Assembly (NCBI RefSeq): GCF_026162425.1
Contig: NZ_JAOBQJ010000004.1
Location: 310,001-374,000 of the forward strand
Origin: Flexivirga meconopsidis
GTDB lineage: Bacteria; Actinomycetota; Actinomycetes; Actinomycetales; Dermatophilaceae
Direction: 5' to 3'
DNA length: 64,000 nt
Position 1 is the stretch's first letter; each line of letters starts with the position of its first letter. Under the pieces are notes generated by a model. It had not been told where the DNA came from, did no database searches, and saw only the letters and a program-made list of their open reading frames with translations. This document shows, in pieces, positions 41,853 to 51,808 of this stretch. Position numbers and translations under genes: made by a program.

Positions 41853-44711
41853 TTGACCACCATTTCGACGAACTCCCCCATGCCTCCCGCAGACGCCCGA
41901 CTCACGGTGCTGCAGACCCGGGTCTACCGCGGCCCGAATGTGTGGTCGTACGACCAGGCGATCCATCTGGTGATCGATCTCGGGGCGCTCGAGGACTTCC
42001 CGACCGACAAGCTGGCCGGATTCACCGACCGGCTGGTCGCATTGCTGCCGCGCATCGAGGAGCACACCTGCTCCCGAGGACGCCGCGGCGGGTTCGTCGA
42101 ACGCATGCGGGAAGGCACCTGGCTGGGTCATGTCGCAGAGCATGTCGCCCTCGAGCTGCAGCAGGAGGCCGGGCACGACCTGCGTCGCGGCAAGACCCGA
42201 GAGGACAAGGGCCGGCCGGGCGTCTACAACGTCATCTTCGGCTTCTACGACGAGCGTGTGGGACTCGCCGCGGGTGAACTCGCCGTCCGACTGGTCAACG
42301 AATTGGTCCATCCCACATCGGATTTCGACTTCGATGCAGAGCGCGAACGCTTCTTGCGCCTCGCCGCGCGCACCGCGTTCGGGCCGTCGACCGCCGCGAT
42401 CGTCGAAGAGGCGGTCAGCCGCGACATCCCGTGGACGCGGCTCAACCAGCAGTCGCTCGTGCAACTCGGCCAGGGTGTGCACGCGCAGCGCATCCGGGCG
42501 ACGATGACGTCGCACACCTCGGCGTTGGCGGTCGACATCGCCGGCGACAAGAACCTCACCGCGACCCTGCTCGGTTCGGCCGGGCTGCCGGTGCCCAAGG
42601 CCGAGACCGTGCGCACTGCGGACGGGGCCGTGGCCGCCGCTCGCCGCATCGGCTTCCCGGTCGTAGTCAAGCCGCTGGACGGCAATCACGGCCGCGGCGT
42701 CATCCTCGACCTGCAGTCCGATGAGCAGGTGCGCGAGGCATTCCCGCTCGCAGAGGAGCAAAGCCGCCGCGGCATCGTGCAGGTCGAGTCCTTCATCACC
42801 GGCAAGGACTACCGGTGCCTGATCATCGGCGGCCGGATGGCGGCCATCGCCGAGCGTGTCCCGGCGCATGTCATCGGCGACGGCGAGCACACCGTCGCCG
42901 AACTCGTCGAGATCACCAACTCAGATCCGCGCCGCGGTGTCGGCCACGAGAAGGTGCTGACCCGGATCACCGTGGATGACGCCGCGGTCGAGCTCGTCCG
43001 CGAGCAGGGCTACGCGATGGACGACGTGCCGGCATCGGGTGACATGGTCAAGCTCGCGCTCACCGGCAACATGTCGACCGGCGGCATCTCGGTCGACCGC
43101 ACCTTCGACGCGCACCCGGACAACGTCGAGATCGCCGAGGAGGCCGCACAACTCATCGGCCTCGACATCGCCGGCATCGACTTCATCTGTCCCGATATCA
43201 CCGCGCCCGTGCGCGAGACCGGCGGAGCCATCTGCGAAGTAAACGCCGCACCGGGCTTCCGCATGCACACCCATCCGACGGTCGGTGAGCCTCAGTTCAT
43301 CGCCAAACCCGTTGTGGACCTGCTGTTTCCGCCCGGATCGTCGTCACGAGTGCCGATCGTCGCTGTCACCGGCACCAACGGCAAGACGACCACATCGCGA
43401 ATGTTGGCGCACATCATGAAGGGCCTGGGCCGAAAAGTCGGGATGACCTCGACCGACGGCATCGTGATCGACGAACGCCTGGTGATCCGGGCCGACGCGT
43501 CCGGGCCGCGCTCAGCGCGGATGGTGCTGCAAAACCCCCGGGTCGACTTCGCGGTCATGGAGGTCGCCCGCGGCGGCATCCTGCGCGAGGGGCTCGGCTA
43601 CGACCGCAACGACATCGCCGTCGTCACCAACATCCAGGCCGATCACCTCGGCATGCGCGGCATCGACACTCTTGAGCAATTGGCCGATGTGAAATCCGTT
43701 GTCGTCGAAGCGGTTCCGCGCGACGGCTTCGCCGTGCTCAACGCCGACGACCGGCTGGTGCGCGCGATGCGGCGCCGCTGCCGCGGCACGATCGTGTGGT
43801 TCTCGATGGAACCGCCGGGCAGCCCGGTGCGCGACTTCATCGACGAGCGCTGCCGTCGAGGCGCGCGTGCCGTCGTACTCGAACCATCCGATCGTGGCGA
43901 GATGATCGTGCTCAAGCAGGGACGACGTTCGATGCCACTCGCGTGGACGCATCTGCTGCCGTCGACCTTCGGCGGCGCGGCCAGGATGAATGTCGCCAAC
44001 GCGCTGGCCGCAGCTGGTGCAGCCTTCGCCGCCGGTGCGCCGCTGCACGACATCCGGCAGGGTTTGCGCACCTTCGACACCACCTACTACCTGTCCCCCG
44101 GCCGGCTGAACCGGGTCGAGGTCAACCACGCCGAGGTGTTCGTCGACTACTGCCACAACCCGCCCGGCATGCGGATGCTCGGCGACTTCGTCGAGTCCTA
44201 CGCGAAGTCGCGCCAGGGCGCGGCCGAGCACCGCATCTCCCGCATCGGCATGGTCGGCGCGGCCGGCGACCGGCGCGACGACGACATCCGCGAGCTCGGG
44301 GCGATCGCGGCCCAGCACTTCGACGTACTCGTGCTCCGCGAGGACGCCAATCTGCGGCGTCGCGCACCGGGTGAGTCGGCCAAGCTGCTCGAGGAAGGCG
44401 TGCGCGCGGCGCAGGCCGACGGTGCCCGATGCCGTCAGGTGGTGACCGTGCTCGACGAACTCGACGCCACCCGCCACTCGGTGCGGCTGGCCAACCCCGG
44501 TGACCTGGTGATGCTCTGCGTCGATCAGCACGGCGCCGTGCTGGCCGAGCTCGAGAGCTTCACTCACCAGGCCGCCGCCGGCGCCCGCACCGACGAGGAC
44601 CGCCCCGGCGATCCCGACCTCGACCCGCAGCAACTGACCTCCGAAGCAGCCGAGTCATCGGCGGCGGAGGACGGCGAACTCCGCGAGGTGCTGGACGGCC
44701 GCGAGGGCTGA
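41853..44711 (+). CDS. cphA: Cyanophycin synthetase (CphA1)
   Basis: CphA polymerises Asp and Arg into the nitrogen-storage granule cyanophycin, using ATP at two sites. The 952-residue protein has the N domain (1-160, VLQTRVYRGPNVWSYDQAIHL), an ATP-grasp domain for Asp addition (about 215-480; FPVVVKPLDGNHGRGVILD, ICEVNAAPGFRMH) and a Mur-ligase half for Arg addition (about 497-890) with Walker A IVAVTGTNGKTTTSRMLAH near 503-518. The C terminus adds a roughly 40-residue acidic tail. TTG start at 41853 with GAGGAAGG ribosome site. The convergent gene is a related Mur-ligase/TPR protein. Confidence 0.96.
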   Translation: MTTISTNSPMPPADARLTVLQTRVYRGPNVWSYDQAIHLVIDLGALEDFPTDKLAGFTDRLVALLPRIEEHTCSRGRRGGFVERMREGTWLGHVAEHVALELQQEAGHDLRRGKTREDKGRPGVYNVIFGFYDERVGLAAGELAVRLVNELVHPTSDFDFDAERERFLRLAARTAFGPSTAAIVEEAVSRDIPWTRLNQQSLVQLGQGVHAQRIRATMTSHTSALAVDIAGDKNLTATLLGSAGLPVPKAETVRTADGAVAAARRIGFPVVVKPLDGNHGRGVILDLQSDEQVREAFPLAEEQSRRGIVQVESFITGKDYRCLIIGGRMAAIAERVPAHVIGDGEHTVAELVEITNSDPRRGVGHEKVLTRITVDDAAVELVREQGYAMDDVPASGDMVKLALTGNMSTGGISVDRTFDAHPDNVEIAEEAAQLIGLDIAGIDFICPDITAPVRETGGAICEVNAAPGFRMHTHPTVGEPQFIAKPVVDLLFPPGSSSRVPIVAVTGTNGKTTTSRMLAHIMKGLGRKVGMTSTDGIVIDERLVIRADASGPRSARMVLQNPRVDFAVMEVARGGILREGLGYDRNDIAVVTNIQADHLGMRGIDTLEQLADVKSVVVEAVPRDGFAVLNADDRLVRAMRRRCRGTIVWFSMEPPGSPVRDFIDERCRRGARAVVLEPSDRGEMIVLKQGRRSMPLAWTHLLPSTFGGAARMNVANALAAAGAAFAAGAPLHDIRQGLRTFDTTYYLSPGRLNRVEVNHAEVFVDYCHNPPGMRMLGDFVESYAKSRQGAAEHRISRIGMVGAAGDRRDDDIRELGAIAAQHFDVLVLREDANLRRRAPGESAKLLEEGVRAAQADGARCRQVVTVLDELDATRHSVRLANPGDLVMLCVDQHGAVLAELESFTHQAAAGARTDEDRPGDPDLDPQQLTSEAAESSAAEDGELREVLDGREG

Positions 44712-44738
44712 CTCACGTGGGCACGCCGCGCGCGCCGC

Positions 44739-46922
44739 TCAGTCGATCGCGGCGGTGAAGCGGGCCAGTGAGTTGTGGTAGCGCTGCACGTCCGTGTCGG
44801 TGCTCGCGGCCGCCACATGCATTGCGGTCGAACGCAATGCCTCGACGTCACGACCGAGGTCGTGCAGCGTGAGCGCGCGGAAGAGCACGATCGCGGTGTT
44901 GTCCGGATAGTCGCTCACGAGTCGATCGAGTATGACGAGAGATTCGTCCAGGCGGCCGAGGTGTCGCAACGTGGAGGCCTTCTGGATCAGCGCTCGATGC
45001 CGGAACGGCTCACGCAATCCGGCGGCGATCGCCTCGTCGTAGCGCGCGAGCGCGGTCTCCTCCTCGCCTGCCGAATCGTAGGTGCCGGCGAACTCATACA
45101 GCACCCGGCCGTCCCCTGGGAAGCGCTCGTACAGCGCCTGCGCGGTGCGGATCCGGCGTTGCGCGTCGTCGTCCTGCCAGAGAGCAGCCAGCTCCTGCTC
45201 CGCCTCGTGCTCGCCGCGGGCGCCGACGACCTTGCGCCGGATCGCGGCGGCATCGTCCGCGCTCGCGCCGTGCCCGATCAGCCAGTCGTGCAGTTTGGCC
45301 CGGTCGGAGTGGGTCATCAACGCGACGACATCTCCGTCGTGTGCCGTCTGCAACAGCTCCTGCAGACCGCTGGACTCATCCGGCCAGGATGCGATCGGCG
45401 TCACTCCGACCCGGGAAAGCCCTTCGCGCAGAAAGGATTCCAGGTTTTCCACCGTCCGGCCGCGCAGGTAGTGCTCTTTGTGCACTACGTGCACCCGGTC
45501 GGCCGCCAGACCGGCCTGCTCCCCCATCGCGACCAGGATCTCGTCGGTGCGGTCGCCACCGGTGCCGAGTCCCAGCAGCAGTGAGGAGCCCGGCTGACAC
45601 AAGCCGCGAGACACCCGGAGCAGAGCTTCGAGGCCGGCTTCGTTGTGCGCCATGTCCAGCACGACCGTTGCGGCGCCACCGGTCACCGGTGCGCTGTAGA
45701 TGTTCATCCGGCCGGGGTTGTGCAGGTGGTCGGGTGCGAAGGTGCGCAGGCCCTCGATGACCGACTCACGGGACAACCCCGCACCGAGTCCGGCCGCTGC
45801 GCCGGCCAGCGCGTTGGCGATGTTGTGCTCCGAGAGACCGGCCAGTGTCATCGGCACGTCCAGCAGGCTGACCAGCCGGTCGGGCGACTCTCCTGGGCGC
45901 AGCACGGTGATGTCGCCGTCGAGCACCGTGATGCCGCGCCCGTGCGCGTCCAGCGATTCGCGCAGTGCCGGTGAGTCGGCGAAAAGGCTGAAACACCAAG
46001 GCTTCGCGCTGGCCGACGATCGCATCGCCCAGACGCGGGGGTCGTCCCCGTTGAGCACCACCCAGCCGCCCGGTTTGGTGACCTTGGTGATGATCGCCTT
46101 GACCTCGGCGAGCTGGTCGACGGTGTCGATGCCGTTCATGCCGAGGTGGTCGGCACTGACGTTGGTGACCACGCTGACATCGTTGACCGCAACCCCGAGG
46201 CCGCGCAGCAGCATGCCGCCGCGCGCGGTCTCCAGCACCCCGAACTCCACGCCGTCGGCATCCAGCACGGTGCGCGCGCCGGCCGGCCCGGAGTAGTCAC
46301 CGCGTTCGACGAGTTCGCCCTGCACCAGCACGCCGTCGGTGGAGCTCCAGCCGGTGTGCAAGCCGGCGGACATCGCAAGATGGGCGACCAGCCGGGTGGT
46401 CGTCGTCTTGCCGTTGGTGCCGGTGACCGCGACGACGGGGATGCGCGGCCGCACCGGTCGCAGCGTCTCTCCGGCCGGCTGCTCCAGCACGGTCGCGGCA
46501 GCAACGCCGACGCGATCGGTGGACGGCCCGCCGGCGATGAGGTCGCACAACAGCGGCTCCAGCACCGCGCCGACTGCCTCGGCCCGGCCGCGGTTGTTCA
46601 ACGCGAACGCGATCACGATCTCATCCGCTGCGCTGCCCGGGCGCACCCGCACTCCGAGCCGCGACGCACCGGTCTCGCGCACCAGCAGCCGCACGGCGCG
46701 TTCCACCAGGCGCAGCACGAACCGGCGGCGAGTCTCGGTGCCGGCATCGCCGGGGTCGCTGCGGCGCACGCCGAGCGAGCGCCCCAATGCGCGCAGCTGC
46801 TCACTGTCGCCGGACAGATAGCCCGGCACCTCCACGGTGATCTTCGCCGCGGGACGAGTGAAGTAGAGATTGGGGCCTTCGAGAACCCGCACCTCGGTGA
46901 CCGAGGCTGCACTGCTGGCCAT
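44739..46922 (-). CDS. Mur ligase-TPR fusion, cyanophycin synthetase-related
   Basis: A 727-residue protein. Residues 1-50 (RVLEGPNLYFTRPAAKITVEV) resemble the CphA N domain. A Mur-ligase module follows with Walker A VAVTGTNGKTTTTRLVAHL (165-183), FGVLETARGGMLLRGLGV, TNVSADHLGMNGIDTVDQLAEVK, GLSEHNIANALAGAAAGLG and VLDMAHNEAGLEALL (the ligase C domain). The ATP-grasp half of CphA is absent. Residues 570-727 are a TPR block (YEFAGTYDSAGEEETALARYDEAI; GRLDESLVILDRLVSDYPDN). Probable ATP-dependent amide ligase, substrate unknown. It lies tail-to-tail with cphA (27-nt gap) on the opposite strand and is divergent in descent from it. It is not a fragment: it has a proper start and full domains. Confidence 0.85.
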   Translation of the reverse strand: MASSAASVTEVRVLEGPNLYFTRPAAKITVEVPGYLSGDSEQLRALGRSLGVRRSDPGDAGTETRRRFVLRLVERAVRLLVRETGASRLGVRVRPGSAADEIVIAFALNNRGRAEAVGAVLEPLLCDLIAGGPSTDRVGVAAATVLEQPAGETLRPVRPRIPVVAVTGTNGKTTTTRLVAHLAMSAGLHTGWSSTDGVLVQGELVERGDYSGPAGARTVLDADGVEFGVLETARGGMLLRGLGVAVNDVSVVTNVSADHLGMNGIDTVDQLAEVKAIITKVTKPGGWVVLNGDDPRVWAMRSSASAKPWCFSLFADSPALRESLDAHGRGITVLDGDITVLRPGESPDRLVSLLDVPMTLAGLSEHNIANALAGAAAGLGAGLSRESVIEGLRTFAPDHLHNPGRMNIYSAPVTGGAATVVLDMAHNEAGLEALLRVSRGLCQPGSSLLLGLGTGGDRTDEILVAMGEQAGLAADRVHVVHKEHYLRGRTVENLESFLREGLSRVGVTPIASWPDESSGLQELLQTAHDGDVVALMTHSDRAKLHDWLIGHGASADDAAAIRRKVVGARGEHEAEQELAALWQDDDAQRRIRTAQALYERFPGDGRVLYEFAGTYDSAGEEETALARYDEAIAAGLREPFRHRALIQKASTLRHLGRLDESLVILDRLVSDYPDNTAIVLFRALTLHDLGRDVEALRSTAMHVAAASTDTDVQRYHNSLARFTAAID

Positions 46923-46943
46923 AACCGAAATCGTAAGGGGCAG

Positions 46944-47711
46944 CTACTGACCCATCGCGTGCACGCCACCGTCGACGTGGACGATCTCGCCGGTCGTCGC
47001 GGGGAACCAGTCGGACATCAACGCAACGCATGCCTGCGCTGCCGGCACCGGGTCGCTGATGTCCCAACCCAGCGGCGCCCGCTCCCCCCAGACCTCCTCG
47101 AAGCGTTCGAAGCCGGGGATCGACTTGGCCGCGGTGGTCCGGATCGGGCCGGCCGCGACCAGATTGGACCGGACCCCGTGTTCGCCGAGGTCGCGCGCGA
47201 GATAGCGGTTGGTGGACTCGAAGGCGGCCTTGGCCACCCCCATCCAGTCATAGACCGGCCAGGCGAACTTCGCATCGAAGGTGAGGCCGACCAGGGACGA
47301 ACCCTTAGTCATCAATGGAAGCGCAGCAACCGCAAGAGATTTCAGTGAGTATGCCGAAGCGTGCAGTGCGATCGACGCGTCCTCCCAGCTGCCCTCCAGG
47401 AAGTTGAAGGCACCCGGTGGGGCGAAACCGATGGAGTGCAGCACGCCGTCGAGCGAGTCCACCCCGGCAGCACGCAGCCGATCTGCGAGCGTGGTCAGGT
47501 GGTCGTCCTCGGTGACATCGAGCTCGAGCAGCTCCGGGGTCTTCGGCAGCCGCTTGCTGATCGTCTGGGTGATGCGCATGACCCGGCCGAAGGAGGTGAT
47601 GACGACCTCCGCCCCCTGTTCCTGCGCGATCCGCGCGACGTGGAACGCGATGGAGGACTCCATCGTGATGCCGGTGATCAACAGCCGCTTGCCTTCGACG
47701 ATGCCTGCCAC
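46944..47711 (-). CDS. fabI: Enoyl-ACP reductase (InhA-type FabI)
   Basis: NADH-dependent enoyl-ACP reductase of 255 residues, completing each cycle of type II fatty-acid synthesis. It opens GKRLLITGITMESSIAFHVARIAQEQGAEVVITSFGR as in InhA; the catalytic Tyr/Lys pair is YDWMGVAK. The closing GEIVHVDGGVHAMGQ is also InhA-like. It follows fabG on the minus strand after a 52-bp gap, the mabA-inhA order of mycobacteria. No mutation statement about inhibitors can be made by eye. Confidence 0.95.
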   Translation of the reverse strand: MAGIVEGKRLLITGITMESSIAFHVARIAQEQGAEVVITSFGRVMRITQTISKRLPKTPELLELDVTEDDHLTTLADRLRAAGVDSLDGVLHSIGFAPPGAFNFLEGSWEDASIALHASAYSLKSLAVAALPLMTKGSSLVGLTFDAKFAWPVYDWMGVAKAAFESTNRYLARDLGEHGVRSNLVAAGPIRTTAAKSIPGFERFEEVWGERAPLGWDISDPVPAAQACVALMSDWFPATTGEIVHVDGGVHAMGQ

Positions 47712-47763
47712 GTCGTCTCCTCGTCTTGTCGTTCGGGTGAAAAGTGTGCGGGGTCAGCGGGTT

Positions 47764-48531
<768 letters not shown>

Positions 48532-48581
48532 CTAGAGGACTACTACGCGGTAGCGCTCACGGGCGCCGGATGCAGGGAGCC

Positions 48582-48587
48582 TAGACT
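48582..48587 (+). promoter_or_regulatory. Candidate -10 box for the DUF3099 gene
   Basis: TAGACT ends 6 nt before the GTG at 48594, identical in sequence and spacing to the box before cphB. Suggests a leaderless message. Confidence 0.4.
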
Positions 48588-48593
48588 GGACTG

Positions 48594-48896
48594 GTGCCCC
48601 GTCCCCCCGAGCATGGCCCCGTGCAGTCGGCAACCAACCTGCCGCTGCCGGCCAAGCATGACCAGGACGTGCGCATGCGCAACTACGCGATCGCGATGGG
48701 CATCCGCACTCTCGCGTTCGTCCTGGCGTTCGTGCTCGACGGCTGGATCCGCTGGGTGCTGGTCGCGATGGCCGCGCTGCTGCCCGAGATTGCGGTGATC
48801 GGAGCCAACGCCGCCAACCAGAAGCGCAAGGTGGTGCGCGGTCGGCAGGCACCATCCGATGCACGCCGGCAGTTGCACGGGCCCAGCTCTCGGTGA
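48594..48896 (+). CDS. DUF3099 family membrane protein
   Basis: A 100-residue actinobacterial protein with two predicted membrane helices (about 33-50 IRTLAFVLAFVLDGWIRW and 52-68 VLVAMAALLPEIAVIGA). The pattern RNYAIAMGIRTLAFVLAFVL ... RWVLVAMAALLPEIAVIGANA is the DUF3099 signature. Function unknown. GTG start at 48594 with a nearby TAGACT box. Neighbours fabG (divergent) and a small zinc-like protein gene. Confidence 0.88.
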   Translation: MPRPPEHGPVQSATNLPLPAKHDQDVRMRNYAIAMGIRTLAFVLAFVLDGWIRWVLVAMAALLPEIAVIGANAANQKRKVVRGRQAPSDARRQLHGPSSR

Positions 48897-48915
48897 GCCC
48901 CGCGGTGATCACCCG

Positions 48916-49146
48916 ATGAGCCTGCCATTGCCCGGCGCGCAGCCGGCAGCCCGGCAGTGCAGCGCCAAGGGCTGCCGCCGGGATGCGTCATACGCCCTGC
49001 TGTGGCGCAATCCGAAGATCCACCCCGAGGATCGGCACAAGACCTGGCTGGCCTGCGAGGAGCACCGCTCATCGCTCAGCGAATTTCTCAGCCTGCGCGG
49101 CTTCCCGATGAAGGTCGTGCCGATCGCGGATCTGCCCGGCGACTGA
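48916..49146 (+). CDS. Small conserved cysteine-rich protein
   Basis: A 76-residue protein. The pattern CSAKGCRRDASYALLWRNPKIHPEDRHKTWLACEEHRSSL has CxxxxC and CxxH pairs and could bind zinc. Homologues are found next to DUF3099 and SURF1 in actinobacteria, as here. ATG 48916 is chosen because the cysteine motif starts near residue 16; the open frame extends back into DUF3099. Role unknown. Confidence 0.75.
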   Translation: MSLPLPGAQPAARQCSAKGCRRDASYALLWRNPKIHPEDRHKTWLACEEHRSSLSEFLSLRGFPMKVVPIADLPGD

Positions 49147-49167
49147 CCCGGGGATCGCCGGGTGGTC

Positions 49168-50184
49168 CTACCCGCCGATCGACGACATCGGGCGGTCCGG
49201 CTGCCGGAAGGTCGGCTCGCCGATGCCGTGCCCGCGCCGCTTGGCCAGCATCGTCCGCTGTATGACGGCAGCCAACTCCTCGTCGCTCGCGCCGGCACGC
49301 AGCGGCGTCCGCAGGTCGCCCTCGTCGCGCGCGAAGAGGCAGTTGCGCACCTGACCGTCTGCGGTCAGCCGCACGCGGTCGCAGGCGGCGCAGAACGGCG
49401 CGGTGACGCTCGCGATGACCCCGACCGTCGCCGGGCCGCCGTCGACCAGGAACACCTGCGCCGGCGCACTTCCCCGCGCCTCGTCGGGCAGCGGGGTGAG
49501 GGTGAATCGCTCGCCGAGCCGCTCGTGCAACTGGGCCGAGGTCAGCATCCGGTCCCGGTCCCAGGCGTGCTGCGCGTCGAGCGGCATCTGCTCGATGAAG
49601 CGCAGCTCGAGGCCGCGGTCCAGGCACCACTGCAGCAGCCCGGCCGGGTTGTCCCGGCCGAACTCGTCGTGCATCGCGACGGCGTTGATCTTGACCGGCG
49701 CCAGCCCCGCGTCCTGTGCCGCCTTGATGCCGCGCTCCACGTCGTGGAAGCGGTCGCGCCGGGTGAGTTCGGCGAAGCGGCGGGGGTCGACGGTGTCCAG
49801 CGAGACGTTGACCCGGGCCAGGCCCGCCTCGGCAAGTGGGGCGGCCAGCCGGTCCAGGCCGACGCCGTTGGTGGTCATCGCCATCCGTGGCGCCTCCGGC
49901 AGCGCGCCGATGCGTCGTACGACCTCGACCAGCCCGCGCCGCAGCAGCGGCTCGCCGCCGGTCAACCGCACCGACCGCACCCCGAGCCCGGTGAAGATGC
50001 CGACCACCCGGACGAGTTCGTCGTCGGTCAGCATTTCCGGGCGCGGCAACCAGTCGAGCCCTTCGGCGGGCATGCAGTAGGTGCAGCGCAGATTGCACCG
50101 GTCGGTCACGGAGACCCGCAGGTCGGTCGCGACCCGACCGAAGCCGTCCGGCAGTCCGGGTGCGTTCGGGGAGAGGTGGGTCAT
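49168..50184 (-). CDS. moaA: GTP 3',8-cyclase (molybdenum cofactor)
   Basis: MoaA converts GTP to 3',8-cH2GTP, first step of molybdopterin synthesis, with two [4Fe-4S] clusters. The 338-residue protein has the radical SAM CxxxCxxC motif DRCNLRCTYCMPAEG, the GGEP motif RLTGGEPLLRRG, the C-terminal cluster FCAACDRVRLTADGQVRNCLF and the essential C-terminal Gly-Gly (MSSIGG). No other moa genes are near. ATG 50184; the much longer open frame upstream is antisense to SURF1/echA and not coding. Confidence 0.97.
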   Translation of the reverse strand: MTHLSPNAPGLPDGFGRVATDLRVSVTDRCNLRCTYCMPAEGLDWLPRPEMLTDDELVRVVGIFTGLGVRSVRLTGGEPLLRRGLVEVVRRIGALPEAPRMAMTTNGVGLDRLAAPLAEAGLARVNVSLDTVDPRRFAELTRRDRFHDVERGIKAAQDAGLAPVKINAVAMHDEFGRDNPAGLLQWCLDRGLELRFIEQMPLDAQHAWDRDRMLTSAQLHERLGERFTLTPLPDEARGSAPAQVFLVDGGPATVGVIASVTAPFCAACDRVRLTADGQVRNCLFARDEGDLRTPLRAGASDEELAAVIQRTMLAKRRGHGIGEPTFRQPDRPMSSIGG

Positions 50185-50217
50185 AGGCCTCCAGCCTACG
50201 GCGGGTAACGTCCTGGC

Positions 50218-51018
50218 GTGCTTCGTGTGCTGCTCACCCGTCGTTGGTTGACCTGGCTGCTGGTCGCCGTGGTGTGGGCGATCGCCTGTGTCTTCCTCGG
50301 GCGATGGCAGTGGCACCGCTACGAATCCAAGTCCCTGTCGCAGCATCAGGTGTCCGACAATTACAACGGCACGCCCGTCTCGGTCGACTCCGTGCTGAAG
50401 ACGCCGGACAGCAAGCTCACCGCGGACGACAAGTGGACCCAGGTGCGGCTCGTCGGCCGGTATGACGACGGCAAGCGCGTGCTGGCGCGTAATCGCCCCA
50501 ACAACAGCTACTACGGCTACGAGGTGCTCATCCCGTTCCGGCAGAACGACGGGAGCACCGTCCTGGTCGACCGCGGCTGGATCGACAACGGGCCGACCGC
50601 AGCCGCGCCGGCGTCCGTGCCCGCCACCCCGAGCGGTGAGGTCACCATCACCGGCTGGTTGCTGCCGAGCGAGAAGAGCGCCGCCAAGCAGAGCGTGAGC
50701 GGGCAGGTCTCCTCGATCAACCTCCCCGAGATCCGGCGGATGACCGGTGACTCGATCCACCCCGGCGGCTATGTGCTGATGCGCACCGAGAAGACCGCAA
50801 CCGGCGCGGTCCCGGCCAAACCGGCGCCGCTGCCCAAACCCGATCCCGGTTCGTATGCCGGCATCAACCTCAGCTACGCGTTGCAGTGGTGGGCCGCGGC
50901 GGTCTGCGGGTTCGGCTTCCTCTTCTACCGGATGCGGCGCGAACACCTCGAAGCCACCCGCGGCCCGCGCCCGCGCAAGCCGAAGAAGGTGCGCATCTGG
51001 GACGAAGAGGACGGGTGA
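50218..51018 (+). CDS. SURF1 family cytochrome oxidase assembly protein
   Basis: A 266-residue protein with membrane helices at about 8-28 (WLTWLLVAVVWAIACVFLG) and 220-240 (ALQWWAAAVCGFGFLFYRM), the usual SURF1 topology. The conserved GRWQWHRYE and LVDRGWIDNG motifs are present. SURF1 helps insert heme a into cytochrome c oxidase. GTG start at 50218. It is divergent from moaA. The C-terminal basic tail (RPRKPKKVRIWDEEDG) is typical of actinobacterial members. Confidence 0.9.
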   Translation: MLRVLLTRRWLTWLLVAVVWAIACVFLGRWQWHRYESKSLSQHQVSDNYNGTPVSVDSVLKTPDSKLTADDKWTQVRLVGRYDDGKRVLARNRPNNSYYGYEVLIPFRQNDGSTVLVDRGWIDNGPTAAAPASVPATPSGEVTITGWLLPSEKSAAKQSVSGQVSSINLPEIRRMTGDSIHPGGYVLMRTEKTATGAVPAKPAPLPKPDPGSYAGINLSYALQWWAAAVCGFGFLFYRMRREHLEATRGPRPRKPKKVRIWDEEDG

Positions 51019-51029
51019 GCGCGTCCCTC

Positions 51030-51782
51030 CTACTTCTTCTTCCGGTTGAGGAAGGCCAGCATGGCCTCGCGCGCCTCGTCGGAGTTGAACAGGCTCGCCG
51101 ACAACTCCGCCAGGGCGTCGCCACGCTCGTCGATGCCCGCGATCAGCGGGGCGTTGACCAGCTTCTTGCTCTCCCGCAACCCCTGCGGGCTGCCCTTGAG
51201 CAGGTCCCCGGTGACCGTCGTGACGGTCGCGTCGAGTTGCTCGGCCGGCACGGCCTGTGAGATCAGGCCCATCTGCTCGGCGGCGGCCGCGTCGAACGTC
51301 TCGGCAGTCAGGAAGGTGCGGGCGGCGGCCCGGCTGGTGAGGCGCGGCAGCGTGGTGAGCGAGATCGCCGCAGGGGCCAGCCCGAGCCGCGCCTCGGTGA
51401 AGGCGAAGGTGACAGTGTCGGCGGAGATCACGATGTCCGCGGCGCCGACGATGCCGAGCCCGCCGGCCCGCACCGGTCCCTGCAGGCGGACGACGACCGG
51501 GGTGTCGGCGGCCAGGATCATCCGCTGCAGGTCGATCAGGCCGCGGGCGCCGGTCGTCATACCGCCCGCACTGGCCTCGGACAGGTCGGCGCCGGAGCAG
51601 AAGACGGGGCCGGCGGCAGCCAGCACAATCGCGCGCACCGACTCGTCGGCGTCGGCCTGCCCGAACGCCGCGACCAGCTCGGTCACCAGCTGACTGCTCA
51701 GCGCGTTGCGGTTGTGCGGACTGTCGAGGGTGATGGTGGCGACACCGTCGCCGACCTGCAGATGCACGAGTTCGGTCGTCAT
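51030..51782 (-). CDS. Enoyl-CoA hydratase/isomerase family protein
   Basis: A 250-residue crotonase-fold protein. Recognisable: VATITLDSPHNRNALSSQLVTEL, the oxyanion-hole segment AAGPVFCSGADLSEAS, and GPVRAGGLGIVGAADIVIS. The catalytic Glu pair is only partly matched (the usual GGxxE...E positions read AGGLG and AFTEARLGLAP), so it may be a hydratase or isomerase of uncertain specificity. Convergent with SURF1, followed by the ABC exporter on the same strand. Confidence 0.88.
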   Translation of the reverse strand: MTTELVHLQVGDGVATITLDSPHNRNALSSQLVTELVAAFGQADADESVRAIVLAAAGPVFCSGADLSEASAGGMTTGARGLIDLQRMILAADTPVVVRLQGPVRAGGLGIVGAADIVISADTVTFAFTEARLGLAPAAISLTTLPRLTSRAAARTFLTAETFDAAAAEQMGLISQAVPAEQLDATVTTVTGDLLKGSPQGLRESKKLVNAPLIAGIDERGDALAELSASLFNSDEAREAMLAFLNRKKK

Positions 51783-51808
51783 GTGAGCAAGGTAACGGCC
51801 CGTCGCGA

